Of a stretch of 64,000 nucleotides of DNA, positions 8,170 through 16,822 are shown in pieces; the first letter of the stretch is position 1; each line of letters begins with the position of its first letter. The stretch spans positions 1 through 64,000 of the forward strand of contig CAZTTH010000012.1 of assembly GCA_964615975.1 (NCBI GenBank), given 5' to 3'. A program made the translations under genes and the position numbers. The notes under the pieces were generated by a model. It did not search any database, had not been told where the DNA came from, and saw only the letters and a program-made list of their open reading frames with translations. Origin of the DNA: CAZTTH01 sp964615975 (GTDB taxonomy: Bacteria; Verrucomicrobiota; Lentisphaeria; JABSQK01; JAJFLO01).

Positions 8170-9435
8170 TTAGTTGATTCGGGGCGTAGGGATGTAGGGG
8201 GCAATGGCGCGTATCGCCTGAATACGGGCGAGGACAGGGGGATGACTGTATTCCAGGAAGACCTTGAGGGGATGGGGGGTGAGATTGGTGAGGTTGTCGA
8301 CACTGAGTTTTTTCAACGCGTTGATCATGGCATCAGGCTGGCCATGGGTACACGCCGCATAAGCATCCGCTTGGTATTCAAATTTTCGGGAGAGGTGATT
8401 GATCAGAATCGAAAGAAGCAGCGAAACCGGAGCATAGAGAAAGCCGAAAAAGACAATGCTGGCATATACCGAGATGTGTTCCATCTTGAATGCGGCAAAG
8501 ACGCCGGGGTTGTTGAGCATCAGGGATAACAGATACAATGTCAACCCCATCGTGAGGATGGAGATGAAGATCAACTTATGGATATGTTTGAGTTTAAAAT
8601 GCCCCATCTCATGAGCCAGAATGGCGACCAGTTGGTCGACACTATGGTTGGCTATCAAAGTGTCGAAAAGGACAATTCGGCGATACTTCCCGAATCCAGT
8701 GAAGAAGGCATTGGATTTGGTGGAACGTTTGGAGCCATCCATGGTGTAAATTCCCTGTAATTTGAAATTTTCCCCGCGGGCATAAGATTCGATGGCGTCC
8801 TTCAGTTCACCCTCTGGCAAGGGCGTAAACTTATTGAAGATCGGCATAATCAGGACGGGCGCCAGGAAAGTCAAGATTAACTGGACAACAGTAATAAACA
8901 GCCAGACATAGACCCATGACCAGGATCCCGCGCTCGAAAAGAAGAGAATGATCAAGGCAAAAACCGGGGCGCCGATCATGAGTGAGAGCAACCACCCTTT
9001 GAGGAGGTCGACACCATAGGTTTTAATGGTGGTTTTATTGAACCCATACTTCTCTTCGATGACGAAGGTGTGATAAAGGGAAAAGGGGAGTGATAAAAGC
9101 TGGCTGATAAATCCCAGAGAAAATGCGAAAATTATGCCGGTGATTATTGGGCCGCATCCCCAATGACGAGCCCAGAGATCGACATAATTAAACCCGCCGA
9201 GCAGAAGAAATGCCAATGTCAACGGGGTGCCGATGGAATGTTGAATCAATGAAAAACAGGTATTTTCACGCTGATATTGTTGTGAGGTTTGATAACGCTC
9301 CGGATCATAAATTCCGGCAAATTCAGCCGGCAATTCACGTTGAAAATTTGTGAGGTTGAGATAATCGACAACAATATCGAGGAGAAATGATATCAGGATT
9401 ACACTTATGATAAAAATCAGCCAGGCATTCATCAT
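8170..9435 (-). CDS. M48-family (Ste24/CAAX-protease-like) membrane metalloprotease
   Basis: This polytopic zinc metalloprotease has HEMGH near residue 273 as the catalytic site and EYQADAYA about 80 residues later, supplying the third zinc ligand. Several hydrophobic segments fill the N-terminal half, as in Ste24-type proteases. I chose the ATG at 9435 because it overlaps the rnhB stop in an ATGA arrangement, indicating translational coupling; the 29 extra codons upstream lie inside rnhB and are probably not used. It is about 421 residues, normal for Ste24 homologues (shorter HtpX proteins are about 290). Bacterial substrates of this branch are poorly known; membrane protein quality control is the likely role. 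It is the last gene of the rpsP operon. Confidence 0.85.
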   Translation of the reverse strand: MMNAWLIFIISVILISFLLDIVVDYLNLTNFQRELPAEFAGIYDPERYQTSQQYQRENTCFSLIQHSIGTPLTLAFLLLGGFNYVDLWARHWGCGPIITGIIFAFSLGFISQLLSLPFSLYHTFVIEEKYGFNKTTIKTYGVDLLKGWLLSLMIGAPVFALIILFFSSAGSWSWVYVWLFITVVQLILTFLAPVLIMPIFNKFTPLPEGELKDAIESYARGENFKLQGIYTMDGSKRSTKSNAFFTGFGKYRRIVLFDTLIANHSVDQLVAILAHEMGHFKLKHIHKLIFISILTMGLTLYLLSLMLNNPGVFAAFKMEHISVYASIVFFGFLYAPVSLLLSILINHLSRKFEYQADAYAACTHGQPDAMINALKKLSVDNLTNLTPHPLKVFLEYSHPPVLARIQAIRAIAPYIPTPRIN

Positions 9436-10100
9436 AATTCCAAAAGTTGTTCGGCCAGGCCGGTCTTGGGTAAAAGTTGATGACGTGCCACCGGTGAAAA
9501 GGATCGTCGGTGAATCGGGCACGGTCCATTCCGGGATAACGCGGTCAAATGATGGCGGGTCGCATAACCTTTGTGACGAGCAAAGCCATATCCGGGATAG
9601 AGATCGTCGAATTTCGTCATTAACCGGTCCCGATAAACTTTAGCGATGATACTGGCAGCCGCGATGCAGGCACATTTGGCATCGCCCTTGATGATGTTTT
9701 GACTGGGAAATGGCAGACCCGGAACCGGTAGTCCATCGACAAATATAAAGTTGGTTGATGAGGGCAATTGTTGCGCAGCCAGACGCATGGTTAAATGAGT
9801 GGCTTGGAGAATATTCAGGCGATCAATATCAGCCGCCGAAACCTCCGCCAACGCATAGACCACTCCCGGGAGATTGGTTATGCGGGTAAATAGGTCGTCA
9901 CGTTGTGCCGGAGTCAATTTTTTGGAATCATTCAGGCCGCTGATTACAGTGTCAGACGGGAGAATGACGGCTGCCGCGACAACCGGTCCAGCCAATGGAC
10001 CACGACCGACCTCATCGATTCCCGCAATTGTTTGATGGCCGGCTTGCCGGGCCAAACATTCGTATTGATAAAAGTTATCCGAATGATTGGGGATGAACAT
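9432..10100 (-). CDS. rnhB: Ribonuclease HII
   Basis: The enzyme removes ribonucleotides and RNA from RNA-DNA hybrids. The signature GIDEVGRGPLAGPVVAAAV near residue 22 carries the first catalytic Asp-Glu pair, and DSKKL follows. The frame stays open upstream into rplS, but the ATG at 10100 gives 222 residues, the usual length, and starts 16 bases after the rplS stop. The stop overlaps the start of the next gene by ATGA. rplS-rnhB adjacency is common in bacteria. Confidence 0.92.
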   Translation of the reverse strand: MFIPNHSDNFYQYECLARQAGHQTIAGIDEVGRGPLAGPVVAAAVILPSDTVISGLNDSKKLTPAQRDDLFTRITNLPGVVYALAEVSAADIDRLNILQATHLTMRLAAQQLPSSTNFIFVDGLPVPGLPFPSQNIIKGDAKCACIAAASIIAKVYRDRLMTKFDDLYPGYGFARHKGYATRHHLTALSRNGPCPIHRRSFSPVARHQLLPKTGLAEQLLEL

Positions 10101-10116
10101 TCTCAACCGAATCAGA

Positions 10117-10518
10117 TCATTCCGCGTTGCTGTCGTCAGATGGTTCGGTCTTCGTCGGCCGGGTGCGAAGCTCTTCCCGAATGCGCGCCGCCTTGCCAAT
10201 GCGATCGCGAAGATAATAGAGTTTGGCGCGTCGCACTTTGCCGCGAGTGACAACTTCGATTTTAGCGATTCGTGGACTATGGATGGGGAAAACTCTTTCC
10301 ACTCCATAACCATTGGTGACCCGGCGGACGGTTATGGTCTCGGCGATATCGGCATGATCGCGGGCGATGACCGTTCCCGTAAAAATTTGCACTCGTTCTT
10401 TCTTGTCTTTGCCTTCACCTTCGACGATCAGCACATGCAAACGCAAGGTGTCCCCAGGCTTAAAATCCGGGAGATCTTTTTTGAGTTGTTCTTTATTGAT
10501 CTTATCAAGGACGTTCAT
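10117..10518 (-). CDS. rplS: 50S ribosomal protein L19
   Basis: This is the L19 protein at the interface of the ribosomal subunits. GDTLRLHVLIVEG, RVQIFTGTVIARDH, YGVERVFPIHSPRIAKIEV and RAKLYYLRDRIGKAARI are all typical. The C-terminus has about 15 extra polar residues. AAGGAATTCCT lies just upstream of the start. It sits in the conserved order trmD-rplS-rnhB, though 159 bases separate it from trmD and that gap contains a dispersed repeat. Confidence 0.97.
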   Translation of the reverse strand: MNVLDKINKEQLKKDLPDFKPGDTLRLHVLIVEGEGKDKKERVQIFTGTVIARDHADIAETITVRRVTNGYGVERVFPIHSPRIAKIEVVTRGKVRRAKLYYLRDRIGKAARIREELRTRPTKTEPSDDSNAE

Positions 10519-10560
10519 AAGGAATTCCTAATTACAGGGTTGTGGTTGATGGAGTTGACT

Positions 10561-10650
10561 TTGGACTGCAAGCAGTCGAATTTTCGAACATCGCCGTTTC
10601 AATCAGGCTGGTAATCGCGCAATCTTTTTATAATACCTGAAGATGTTCAG
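10561..10650 (+). repeat. Dispersed 90-bp intergenic repeat, copy 1
   Basis: By hand alignment this segment matches the reverse complement of 29521-29610 at 70 of 90 positions without any gap. Identical blocks are GCAGTCGAATTTTCG and ATCGCGCAATCTTTTT. The 5' end folds as GACTGC-AA-GCAGTC. It lies between trmD and rplS, so it is presumably transcribed with the operon. Confidence 0.7.
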
Positions 10651-10677
10651 TACATTTTATGATTAAGATGGAATGGT

Positions 10678-11349
10678 TTATTGAAACATCAAATCCGGAC
10701 GTGATTTCCGGGTGCGCTCAAGCGCCTGCGATTGACGCCATTGTTTGATTTGCGCATGATTGCCGGATAACAACACTTCGGGAACTCGTACCCCCTGGAA
10801 TTCTTCCGGCCGGGTATACTGAGGATATTCGAGCAGCCCATTGGCAAACGATTCTTCTAACGTGGATTGTTCACATCCCAAAACACCGGGAAGCAGACGC
10901 ACCACCGCATCGATGATGATCATGGCCGCGAGATTGCCATTGGTCAGGATATAATCGCCGATTGACAATTCCTCATGTGCCAGTTTCATACGCACCCGTT
11001 CATCGATCCCTTCGTAATGTCCGCAGATCAGGACTAGATTTTCTCTGCCGGCAAGTTCGACCGCCTTCGTTTGATTAAATGACTGACCTTGAGGTGATAA
11101 TAAAATCACATGCGGATTGGGCCGATGCAAGGACTCCAATGCCTTGAAAATGGGTTCCGGTTTCATGACCATGCCCGCGCCGCCACCATATGGGCGGTCA
11201 TCGACCGAGCGATGTTTATCGACAGTGAAATCGCGGACATCAACGAGATTAAAAGAGACCTTTTCCTGGTCCTGGGCTCGCTTGATTATGGAGGCGCCCA
11301 GAACCGCGGCGAACATCTGAGGAAATATGGTTAGGACATCAATCTTCAT
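10678..11349 (-). CDS. trmD: tRNA (guanine-N1)-methyltransferase TrmD
   Basis: TrmD methylates G37 of tRNAs reading CNN codons and helps prevent frameshifting. The knotted SPOUT fold is recognised by YGGGAGMVMKPEPI, ILLSPQGQ, LICGHYEGIDERV and SIGDYILTNGN; the last is usually SIGDYVLTGGE. At 223 residues it is close to the family norm. The start ATG shares its A with the TAA stop of khpA (TAATG), so the two are translationally coupled. Confidence 0.96.
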   Translation of the reverse strand: MKIDVLTIFPQMFAAVLGASIIKRAQDQEKVSFNLVDVRDFTVDKHRSVDDRPYGGGAGMVMKPEPIFKALESLHRPNPHVILLSPQGQSFNQTKAVELAGRENLVLICGHYEGIDERVRMKLAHEELSIGDYILTNGNLAAMIIIDAVVRLLPGVLGCEQSTLEESFANGLLEYPQYTRPEEFQGVRVPEVLLSGNHAQIKQWRQSQALERTRKSRPDLMFQ

Positions 11350-11732
11350 TAATCCAATACGATGATACTGACGTTTTGGTCGATCCGTCGCGCGGCGCCC
11401 TTGGCCAGCGAACGAATGGCGTTGATTGTTTTCCCATTGCGGCCGATGATCTTGCGAATTTCTTCTTTTTTACATGAGATCTTTATCAAGAGGCCGCGGT
11501 CGTCGGTTTCAGAATTTATGACGACCTCTTCTGGATGATCGACCATCGATTTCACGACAAAATTGACAAATTCGACGACATCGACAGAATCTTCAGTGGT
11601 GGTTGATGTGGTTGATTTCGTGGAGGGGGTGAAAGAAGAGTCTGATTTCTTGGCTTCGGATTTTTTAGCTTCCGAATTCCCGTTGGATGATTCTCCCTTT
11701 AAGCAACTGATAAAGCGATCTAATAACGCCAT
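11349..11732 (-). CDS. khpA: KH-domain RNA-binding protein KhpA
   Basis: The last 80 residues are a single KH domain with the GxxG loop in IIGRNGKTINAIRSLAKGAA, as in KhpA (YlqC). The first 45 residues form a low-complexity Ser/Thr/Lys/Glu linker not present in the usual 75-80 residue KhpA. The rpsP-khpA-trmD order supports the call. In many bacteria rimM lies between khpA and trmD, but here the two genes overlap by one base. Confidence 0.9.
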   Translation of the reverse strand: MALLDRFISCLKGESSNGNSEAKKSEAKKSDSSFTPSTKSTTSTTTEDSVDVVEFVNFVVKSMVDHPEEVVINSETDDRGLLIKISCKKEEIRKIIGRNGKTINAIRSLAKGAARRIDQNVSIIVLD

Positions 11733-11954
11733 AATATTGACATCTTTCTTTGCTATTGTTTTAGGTTTAAGGTTGGGGGATCAGATCCGATTCAATGTGA
11801 ATTGCAATTCCCTGACACCGCTATCCCCGATACATTGTGAGTTAATTTATTGGTTGAACAGGATGATGAATGTTCGGCAGCGCGGATAAATCAATAATTG
11901 ATTGCCGCGGTCATGTTTCATTGTGGTTATGCCCTGGATGAATCTCATACCGCT

Positions 11955-12275
11955 TCAGCTGGTGACTGCGGCCGTTTCTCTGGTATTTGAGGTCGGGGCG
12001 ATGTCGGGTTGATGAGAAGGCTTTGCTGCTGTGCTGGCGAGAGCCTTTTTCGCGCGTGTGATAATATGACCGACGACCTCGGAGGGTTGAGCGCCGTTAC
12101 GAACCCAATAATCGGCGCGCTCGAGATTGATCTTTTCATCTTTATGCCTGGGATCGTAATAGCCGATGATTTCAATAAAACGACCGTCCCGGGGACTGCG
12201 GGAGTCAGTCGCGACAATGCGATAGCAAGGTTTGTTGATGGTCCCGGTTCTTCTGAGTCTTAATCTAACTGCCAT
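11955..12275 (-). CDS. rpsP: 30S ribosomal protein S16
   Basis: MAVRLRLRRTG, PCYRIVATDSRSPRDGRFIE and IGYYDP are classic S16. The final 30 residues are an Ala/Ser/Thr/Pro-rich extension beyond the core. A GAGGAG Shine-Dalgarno precedes the ATG by about 8 bases. It is the first gene of the ribosomal/tRNA-modification operon. The 222 bases to khpA contain no gene. Confidence 0.96.
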   Translation of the reverse strand: MAVRLRLRRTGTINKPCYRIVATDSRSPRDGRFIEIIGYYDPRHKDEKINLERADYWVRNGAQPSEVVGHIITRAKKALASTAAKPSHQPDIAPTSNTRETAAVTS

Positions 12276-12475
12276 GATTCTTACTCCTCAATGGGGTTAA
12301 CATGATATATGGATTTGTAGGCGTATCTGTCTGTGATTTTAATGTGCGGAAAAGGATGGCTGGGTTTTCGTTCATTCATGATTAAGCGAGATAAACATTT
12401 ATGGTAATTTCCCAGTTAGAGCTGCCCGATTACATTAAATAAGGGAGGTAATATATGTAATATATGATGGGTTTG

Positions 12476-13435
12476 TCAAGCCATGGATAATCGACCTGCC
12501 GACAATTCGGACGCGAAATAGGCGATGGTTTGCTTTAATCCCGCTTCCAGTGCAGTATGGGGCTGCCATTGAAGAATTTCCCGGGCTTTATTGATGTCGG
12601 GTTTCCGGCGTTTGGGATCGTCATCAGGAAGTTTCTTATAGATGATTTTAGCGGATGAATTGGTGAGCTTCAAAACCTGTTGGGCGAGATCGCTAATGGT
12701 GAATTCATTGGGATTGCCGATATTGATCGGACCGGTAATCTCGTCAGGAGTGGCCATCATGCGAATCAACCCATCGATGAGATCATCAACATAACAGAAT
12801 GACCGGGTTTGTGAACCGTTCCCATAGATGGTGATATCCTTGTCCGTCAATGCCTGGACAATAAAATTACTCACCACCCGGCCATCACGAGGATGCATTC
12901 GCGGACCGTAGGTATTGAAGATGCGAACGACTTTGATGCGGGAGCCGATTTGACGATGATAATCAAAGAAGAGTGTTTCAGCACAGCGTTTGCCTTCATC
13001 ATAACAGGATCGGGGGCCGATGGGATTCACATTGCCCCAGTACTCTTCCTTTTGGGGATGAACCTCGGGGTCTCCATACACCTCGGAAGTTGACGCCTGC
13101 AGGATGGGAGCGCTCAATCGCTTGGCCAATCCCAGCATATTTATCGCACCCAACACATTGGTTTTTACCGTATGGACGGGATTGTATTGATAATGTATCG
13201 GTGACGCGGGGCAGGCAAGGTTATAAACCTCATGGACTTCAAGGAAAATGGGAACCGTGATATCATGGCGAATCAGTTCGAATCTTTTATTGTCGAGCAG
13301 ATGGCGGATATTTTCCTTGCGACCGGTGAAGAAATTATCCAGGCAAATGATGTCATTGCCGTTCTCCAGCAACCGTTCACACAAGTGAGATCCTAAGAAT
13401 CCGCCTCCGCCTGTAATCAAAATGGTTTTGTTCAT
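12476..13435 (-). CDS. UDP-glucuronate decarboxylase / UDP-xylose synthase-type epimerase
   Basis: This extended short-chain dehydrogenase has the NAD-binding motif TGGGGFLGSHLCERLL at the N-terminus, the serine region ASTSEVYGDP and the catalytic YDEGK. The LACPASPIHYQ and GPRSCYDEGKR segments are characteristic of UDP-xylose synthases, which convert UDP-glucuronate to UDP-xylose for polysaccharide synthesis. Length 319 is normal. It starts 13 bases after proC, so the two are probably co-transcribed, although they share no pathway. Confidence 0.9.
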   Translation of the reverse strand: MNKTILITGGGGFLGSHLCERLLENGNDIICLDNFFTGRKENIRHLLDNKRFELIRHDITVPIFLEVHEVYNLACPASPIHYQYNPVHTVKTNVLGAINMLGLAKRLSAPILQASTSEVYGDPEVHPQKEEYWGNVNPIGPRSCYDEGKRCAETLFFDYHRQIGSRIKVVRIFNTYGPRMHPRDGRVVSNFIVQALTDKDITIYGNGSQTRSFCYVDDLIDGLIRMMATPDEITGPINIGNPNEFTISDLAQQVLKLTNSSAKIIYKKLPDDDPKRRKPDINKAREILQWQPHTALEAGLKQTIAYFASELSAGRLSMA

Positions 13436-13448
13436 GGTTATGCTCTGT

Positions 13449-14249
13449 TTACATGTTTCCCAATTCTCGGGAGCGGGTAGTGGCTTTTTCGACGACCCGG
13501 CTCATTAAATCGCGAAAATCCGCTTCGTTTAATACGGAGAGACCGGCAGCAGTTGTTCCCCCGGGGGAAGTGACCGCAATGCGTAATTCATCCGGGGTTC
13601 CCTGCTTTTGACGCAGCATTTCGGCCGCGCCCGCGACCGTTTGCACCACCAAGTCCAGGGCATCTTCCGCGGGCAGACCCATTTTAACTCCTCCGTCAAC
13701 CAGGGCTTGAATGAACTCGAATACATAGGCGGGACCACTGCCGCTTAACCCCGTGACAGCATCGAGCGCCTCTTCGTGCATTTCCTTGCAGATGCCGACG
13801 GCGCCAAAGATCTGCTGAACCATTTGCCGATCATCAGCGGTTGCTCCTTGGGCCGCGGCGAACACGGTCGCCCCCAACCCGACGGTTGCCGGGGTATTCG
13901 GCATCACCCGAATCAGCCGCGGGCTATGAGTCCAATCCTTCAGTTTGGCGAGAGAAATTCCCGCGGCAATAGAAATTAATAATTTATGGGATAGATCCGG
14001 CAGCAGAGTAAACAATACTTCCCGGGCCTGTTGCGGTTTAACCGCGAGCATGATTGTCTCCGCAATATTCAACAACATTCGATTGTCATCAATGCACTCC
14101 ACCTGGGTTTGGGCGGTGTAGTGCTGGCGGATGGAAGCGCTGATGTCGGCAGCGATCAGTTCATTGGGGGGATAAAGTTTTTTTGCGATTATCCCTTGGG
14201 TGATCGCGGTTGCCATTTTTCCGGCGCCGATTATGCCCAGTTTTTTCAT
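13449..14249 (-). CDS. proC: Pyrroline-5-carboxylate reductase
   Basis: ProC performs the last step of proline synthesis using NAD(P)H. The N-terminal GIIGAGKMATAI is the dinucleotide-binding motif. RVMPNTPATVGLGATVF and the C-terminal signature (TGLSGSGPAYVFEFI, then VTSPGGTTAAGLSVL) are diagnostic. At 266 residues it has typical length. It is the first gene of a two-gene unit with the UDP-xylose synthase. Confidence 0.96.
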   Translation of the reverse strand: MKKLGIIGAGKMATAITQGIIAKKLYPPNELIAADISASIRQHYTAQTQVECIDDNRMLLNIAETIMLAVKPQQAREVLFTLLPDLSHKLLISIAAGISLAKLKDWTHSPRLIRVMPNTPATVGLGATVFAAAQGATADDRQMVQQIFGAVGICKEMHEEALDAVTGLSGSGPAYVFEFIQALVDGGVKMGLPAEDALDLVVQTVAGAAEMLRQKQGTPDELRIAVTSPGGTTAAGLSVLNEADFRDLMSRVVEKATTRSRELGNM

Positions 14250-14440
14250 GATAGGTTAAGCGAAAATGAGAGTTGAAATATCGATAAAACTTCCGCAGTA
14301 TTAACTGCTATGCTATCGTGGATTAATCTTTGCATGGGTAAAATGGAAGTCATACTATAAACATGCAATCATGATTGAAAACTTTGGCCGCGCTATAGAG
14401 ATTGCCAGTTAGGTCATTATTTTATCATTTCAACCATTTT

Positions 14441-14460
14441 CCTCTCGGAATCCCGAGAGG
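14441..14460 (+). promoter_or_regulatory. 8-bp perfect hairpin in the leader of the hydrolase-like gene
   Basis: CCTCTCGG pairs perfectly with CCGAGAGG around AATC. It ends 33 bases before the ATG at 14494. No T-run follows on either strand, so a leader structure or operator is more likely than a terminator. Confidence 0.45.
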
Positions 14461-14493
14461 ACTAAATAACGATTTTTGCAGGGCTTTAACTTT

Positions 14494-15561
14494 ATGAATA
14501 AATACCTGACTCTACTGATGGTGTTTGTCAGCGCCGCGATCAGTCTTGGCTTTGGATACAAAGCGGTCACATTCAACCGGGATTTCCTGGGCGTCAAAAC
14601 CGGTTATGACAATGTCTTCGAATTGTGTTTTGACCGTTCGGGCGCGGTATACCCCGAACCCCAGGGAGAGTATCTGGTAATTCCTCGTCATCAGCGGATG
14701 TTTGATGATTTTTATGCCGGCAGGGTTGAAGACTATTTTCAGAAGGGGCGGATTTCCAAAAATTACGCGGACATAGAACCGGAAACATTAAAGTCTTATA
14801 CTGAAACCATCCGCTCGGCATTATCCCAACCTGATCACACACGATTAATACTTTTGATCCATGGATTCAACGTCCCTTATGCAGAAGCACGGAAGAATTA
14901 TGAAGATTGTCAACGCCTGATTGACGGAGCTGGAGGAGATAAAAAAAATGTGTATGTGCGCCTATATTGGGATGGGCTGTGTTCCACTTTATTTGGCGGA
15001 GAGAGTGGATTGACAGATCAGTGGTTGAATGTCTGTCATCAATCTGTGGCGGTTGGCGCTTATGGTGTAAGACGTTTCCTTAATTACCTCTATAATGACA
15101 CCCTTGCCGATTTGCCGGTGGTGATCCTGAGTCATGGTCGGGGGGGGGCGGTCATCGCTTCAGCCCTATGGGATTATTCATCGGCCAGAAACCAACGGGC
15201 ACAACAACCGATTACGTTTCAGTTCAATCGTATGGTTATAGGGATGCTCGCGCCTGCCATGGTACCGCAGGCGATCAAACCAGATGCCTGCAAATCGACA
15301 TGGTCCGTAATTATTGGTTTCAATCCTGAAGATGAGTTCAACCGGAAGTTTATGAATCCGCCACCAGGATTTTTTGGCTCCACCCAACTTGGATGTGTAT
15401 TGTCAGAGTGTCGGGAGCTGGAAAAAATGATGAAGGGAAAATTGAGCCGCATTGATTTTAGTGGAGAAGACCATGGGTTCGATCACTATCTGCATAACAA
15501 GGGCAAGATTTTTGTCAATGAATTTTTACCCTTGCTCCTCGCGCCGCCGACACCGGAATGA
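14494..15561 (+). CDS. Membrane-anchored alpha/beta-hydrolase-like protein lacking the nucleophile serine
   Basis: An N-terminal hydrophobic segment (residues about 4-22) suggests a signal anchor. The core resembles DUF900-type alpha/beta hydrolases: LILLIHGFNVPY supplies the oxyanion strand, and VVILSHGRGGAVIASAL sits where the nucleophile elbow GHSxGG should be. In this alignment the catalytic Ser is Gly215, so the protein may be a pseudoenzyme or use another residue. Codons 215-218 include a run of nine G. The frame before and after the run is continuous, so the gene as written is intact. I chose the ATG at 14494, preceded by CAGGG; a TTG start six codons earlier is possible. Function unknown. 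Confidence 0.65.
   Translation: MNKYLTLLMVFVSAAISLGFGYKAVTFNRDFLGVKTGYDNVFELCFDRSGAVYPEPQGEYLVIPRHQRMFDDFYAGRVEDYFQKGRISKNYADIEPETLKSYTETIRSALSQPDHTRLILLIHGFNVPYAEARKNYEDCQRLIDGAGGDKKNVYVRLYWDGLCSTLFGGESGLTDQWLNVCHQSVAVGAYGVRRFLNYLYNDTLADLPVVILSHGRGGAVIASALWDYSSARNQRAQQPITFQFNRMVIGMLAPAMVPQAIKPDACKSTWSVIIGFNPEDEFNRKFMNPPPGFFGSTQLGCVLSECRELEKMMKGKLSRIDFSGEDHGFDHYLHNKGKIFVNEFLPLLLAPPTPE
15140..15148 (+). repeat. G9 homopolymer inside a coding region
   Basis: Nine consecutive G lie in codons 216-219 of the hydrolase-like gene. Runs of this length are prone to slippage, and a one-base change would truncate the protein just after the elbow motif. Confidence 0.9.
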
Positions 15562-15782
15562 AAAAGTCGAAATTTGTGGTTGAGCGCACGACTGAAGACT
15601 TGATAAATCGGAATCCCCATGAAAGGTCGGTAAAGTCAATATTTCAATGAGCAAGTTGATTTAAAATAAACCTTCCATATAATACCTACCCTTTACAGTT
15701 ATCGATCATAAGTAATCTGCGTTGATTTAGCGGATTGAATTGAGGTAATAAATTTAATCATTAATTTTTGGGAGGGTTCAAT

Positions 15783-16241
15783 ATGGCAAAACCAAAAAAG
15801 ATTAAGAGCGGGACCAACAATAGTAAGCTTGTTCCGCATGAGCCTGTCTATACCGGCAAAAAGAAAAAATATTACGAAATTTTGATTGAGTTGCGCGATC
15901 AAATGATTGATGAAATGCGGATTCTTTCGGGATATTCCCTGAGCACCAACAAACAGGCAGGGGAAGAACTTGCAGACATAGGCAGTGACAACTTTATTCG
16001 CGAAATGGAGCTCTCACTGCTTACGGAGGAAGGGCGAAAACTACAAGCAATTTTAGAAGCTATTGAGCGCTTGAAGTCGGGTAGTTTTGGCACCTGCATC
16101 GAATGTGGCAAAAAAATACTGGAAGGACGGTTAGAAGCCATCCCCTACGCGAAATTATGTATCTCCTGCAAATCCAAGGCCGAGAAGAGCGCACTTGATC
16201 GAGCTCCAGATTCTGAACGATCATTTGTTGCTCAAGATTAG
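15783..16241 (+). CDS. DksA/TraR-family zinc-finger protein
   Basis: The C-terminus carries the four-Cys zinc finger CIECGKKILEGRL plus LCISCKSKAE typical of DksA/TraR/YocK-type proteins, preceded by a helical region containing DNFIREMELSLL and GRKLQAILEAIERL. Such proteins enter the RNA polymerase secondary channel or act as general stress factors. The ATG at 15783 is preceded by GGGAGG with 7-base spacing, so the basic N-terminus MAKPKKIK begins the protein. It ends 7 bases before lspA, a pairing seen in several phyla. Confidence 0.88.
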   Translation: MAKPKKIKSGTNNSKLVPHEPVYTGKKKKYYEILIELRDQMIDEMRILSGYSLSTNKQAGEELADIGSDNFIREMELSLLTEEGRKLQAILEAIERLKSGSFGTCIECGKKILEGRLEAIPYAKLCISCKSKAEKSALDRAPDSERSFVAQD

Positions 16242-16248
16242 TATTATA

Positions 16249-16782
16249 ATGGCGCCAATGTGGCATAAGATCACGGGGAGGCCGATTTTCATCATCATTT
16301 TCGTGATTTGCTTGGATCAAGTTACGAAATATATGGCACTGAACTCAGACTTTCTGATGTTGGGTGGTCATTACCAAATCATTCCCGGGTTTTTCAGTAT
16401 AATCTATGTAACGAATACCGGCGCCGCCTTCGGTATTCTTCCTGATGCGACCGGCGTGCTGGCACTTATCTCATTTCTGGCATTTATTTTTCTGCTGTAT
16501 CATTTTCAAAAGGTTGCCAGCGGATATTGGGAACGGGGATTGGCTGTAAGTCTGATCATGGGCGGAATCGCGGGAAATCTGATCGACCGCGTGTTTCGAC
16601 AGTATGTCATTGATTTTTTCAGTTTTTATTATCAGCGCTGGGAATGGCCGGCATTCAACATCGCGGATAGCGCCATTTGTATCGGTGCGGCAATATATAC
16701 ATTATCGTCACTTTTGAGGGCCGATGAGTTGAGTCATGATAGTGGTTCAAATCTCCAGGGTATGGGCTCTCCACCACCATAA
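16249..16782 (+). CDS. lspA: Lipoprotein signal peptidase
   Basis: This inner-membrane aspartyl protease removes signal peptides from diacylated prolipoproteins. Four hydrophobic segments, the motif TNTGAAFGIL, and the two catalytic Asp in GNLIDRV and FNIADSAICIG identify it. The frame extends upstream into the DksA/TraR gene; the ATG at 16249 (or 16258) just after that gene's stop gives the usual length of about 177 residues. Its presence implies lipoproteins and fits a diderm envelope. Confidence 0.94.
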   Translation: MAPMWHKITGRPIFIIIFVICLDQVTKYMALNSDFLMLGGHYQIIPGFFSIIYVTNTGAAFGILPDATGVLALISFLAFIFLLYHFQKVASGYWERGLAVSLIMGGIAGNLIDRVFRQYVIDFFSFYYQRWEWPAFNIADSAICIGAAIYTLSSLLRADELSHDSGSNLQGMGSPPP

Positions 16783-16822
16783 TTAATTCATAAACACGAG
16801 AAGACCACAAGAGGTATTTTTC

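Noticed and set aside
9436..9522. 29-codon N-terminal extension of the Ste24-like protease
   Set aside because: It overlaps rnhB. The ATGA junction at 9435 is a standard coupled start.
10101..10313. 71-codon N-terminal extension of rnhB
   Set aside because: It lies wholly upstream of the conserved RNase HII core and overlaps rplS. The ATG at 10100 gives normal length and spacing.
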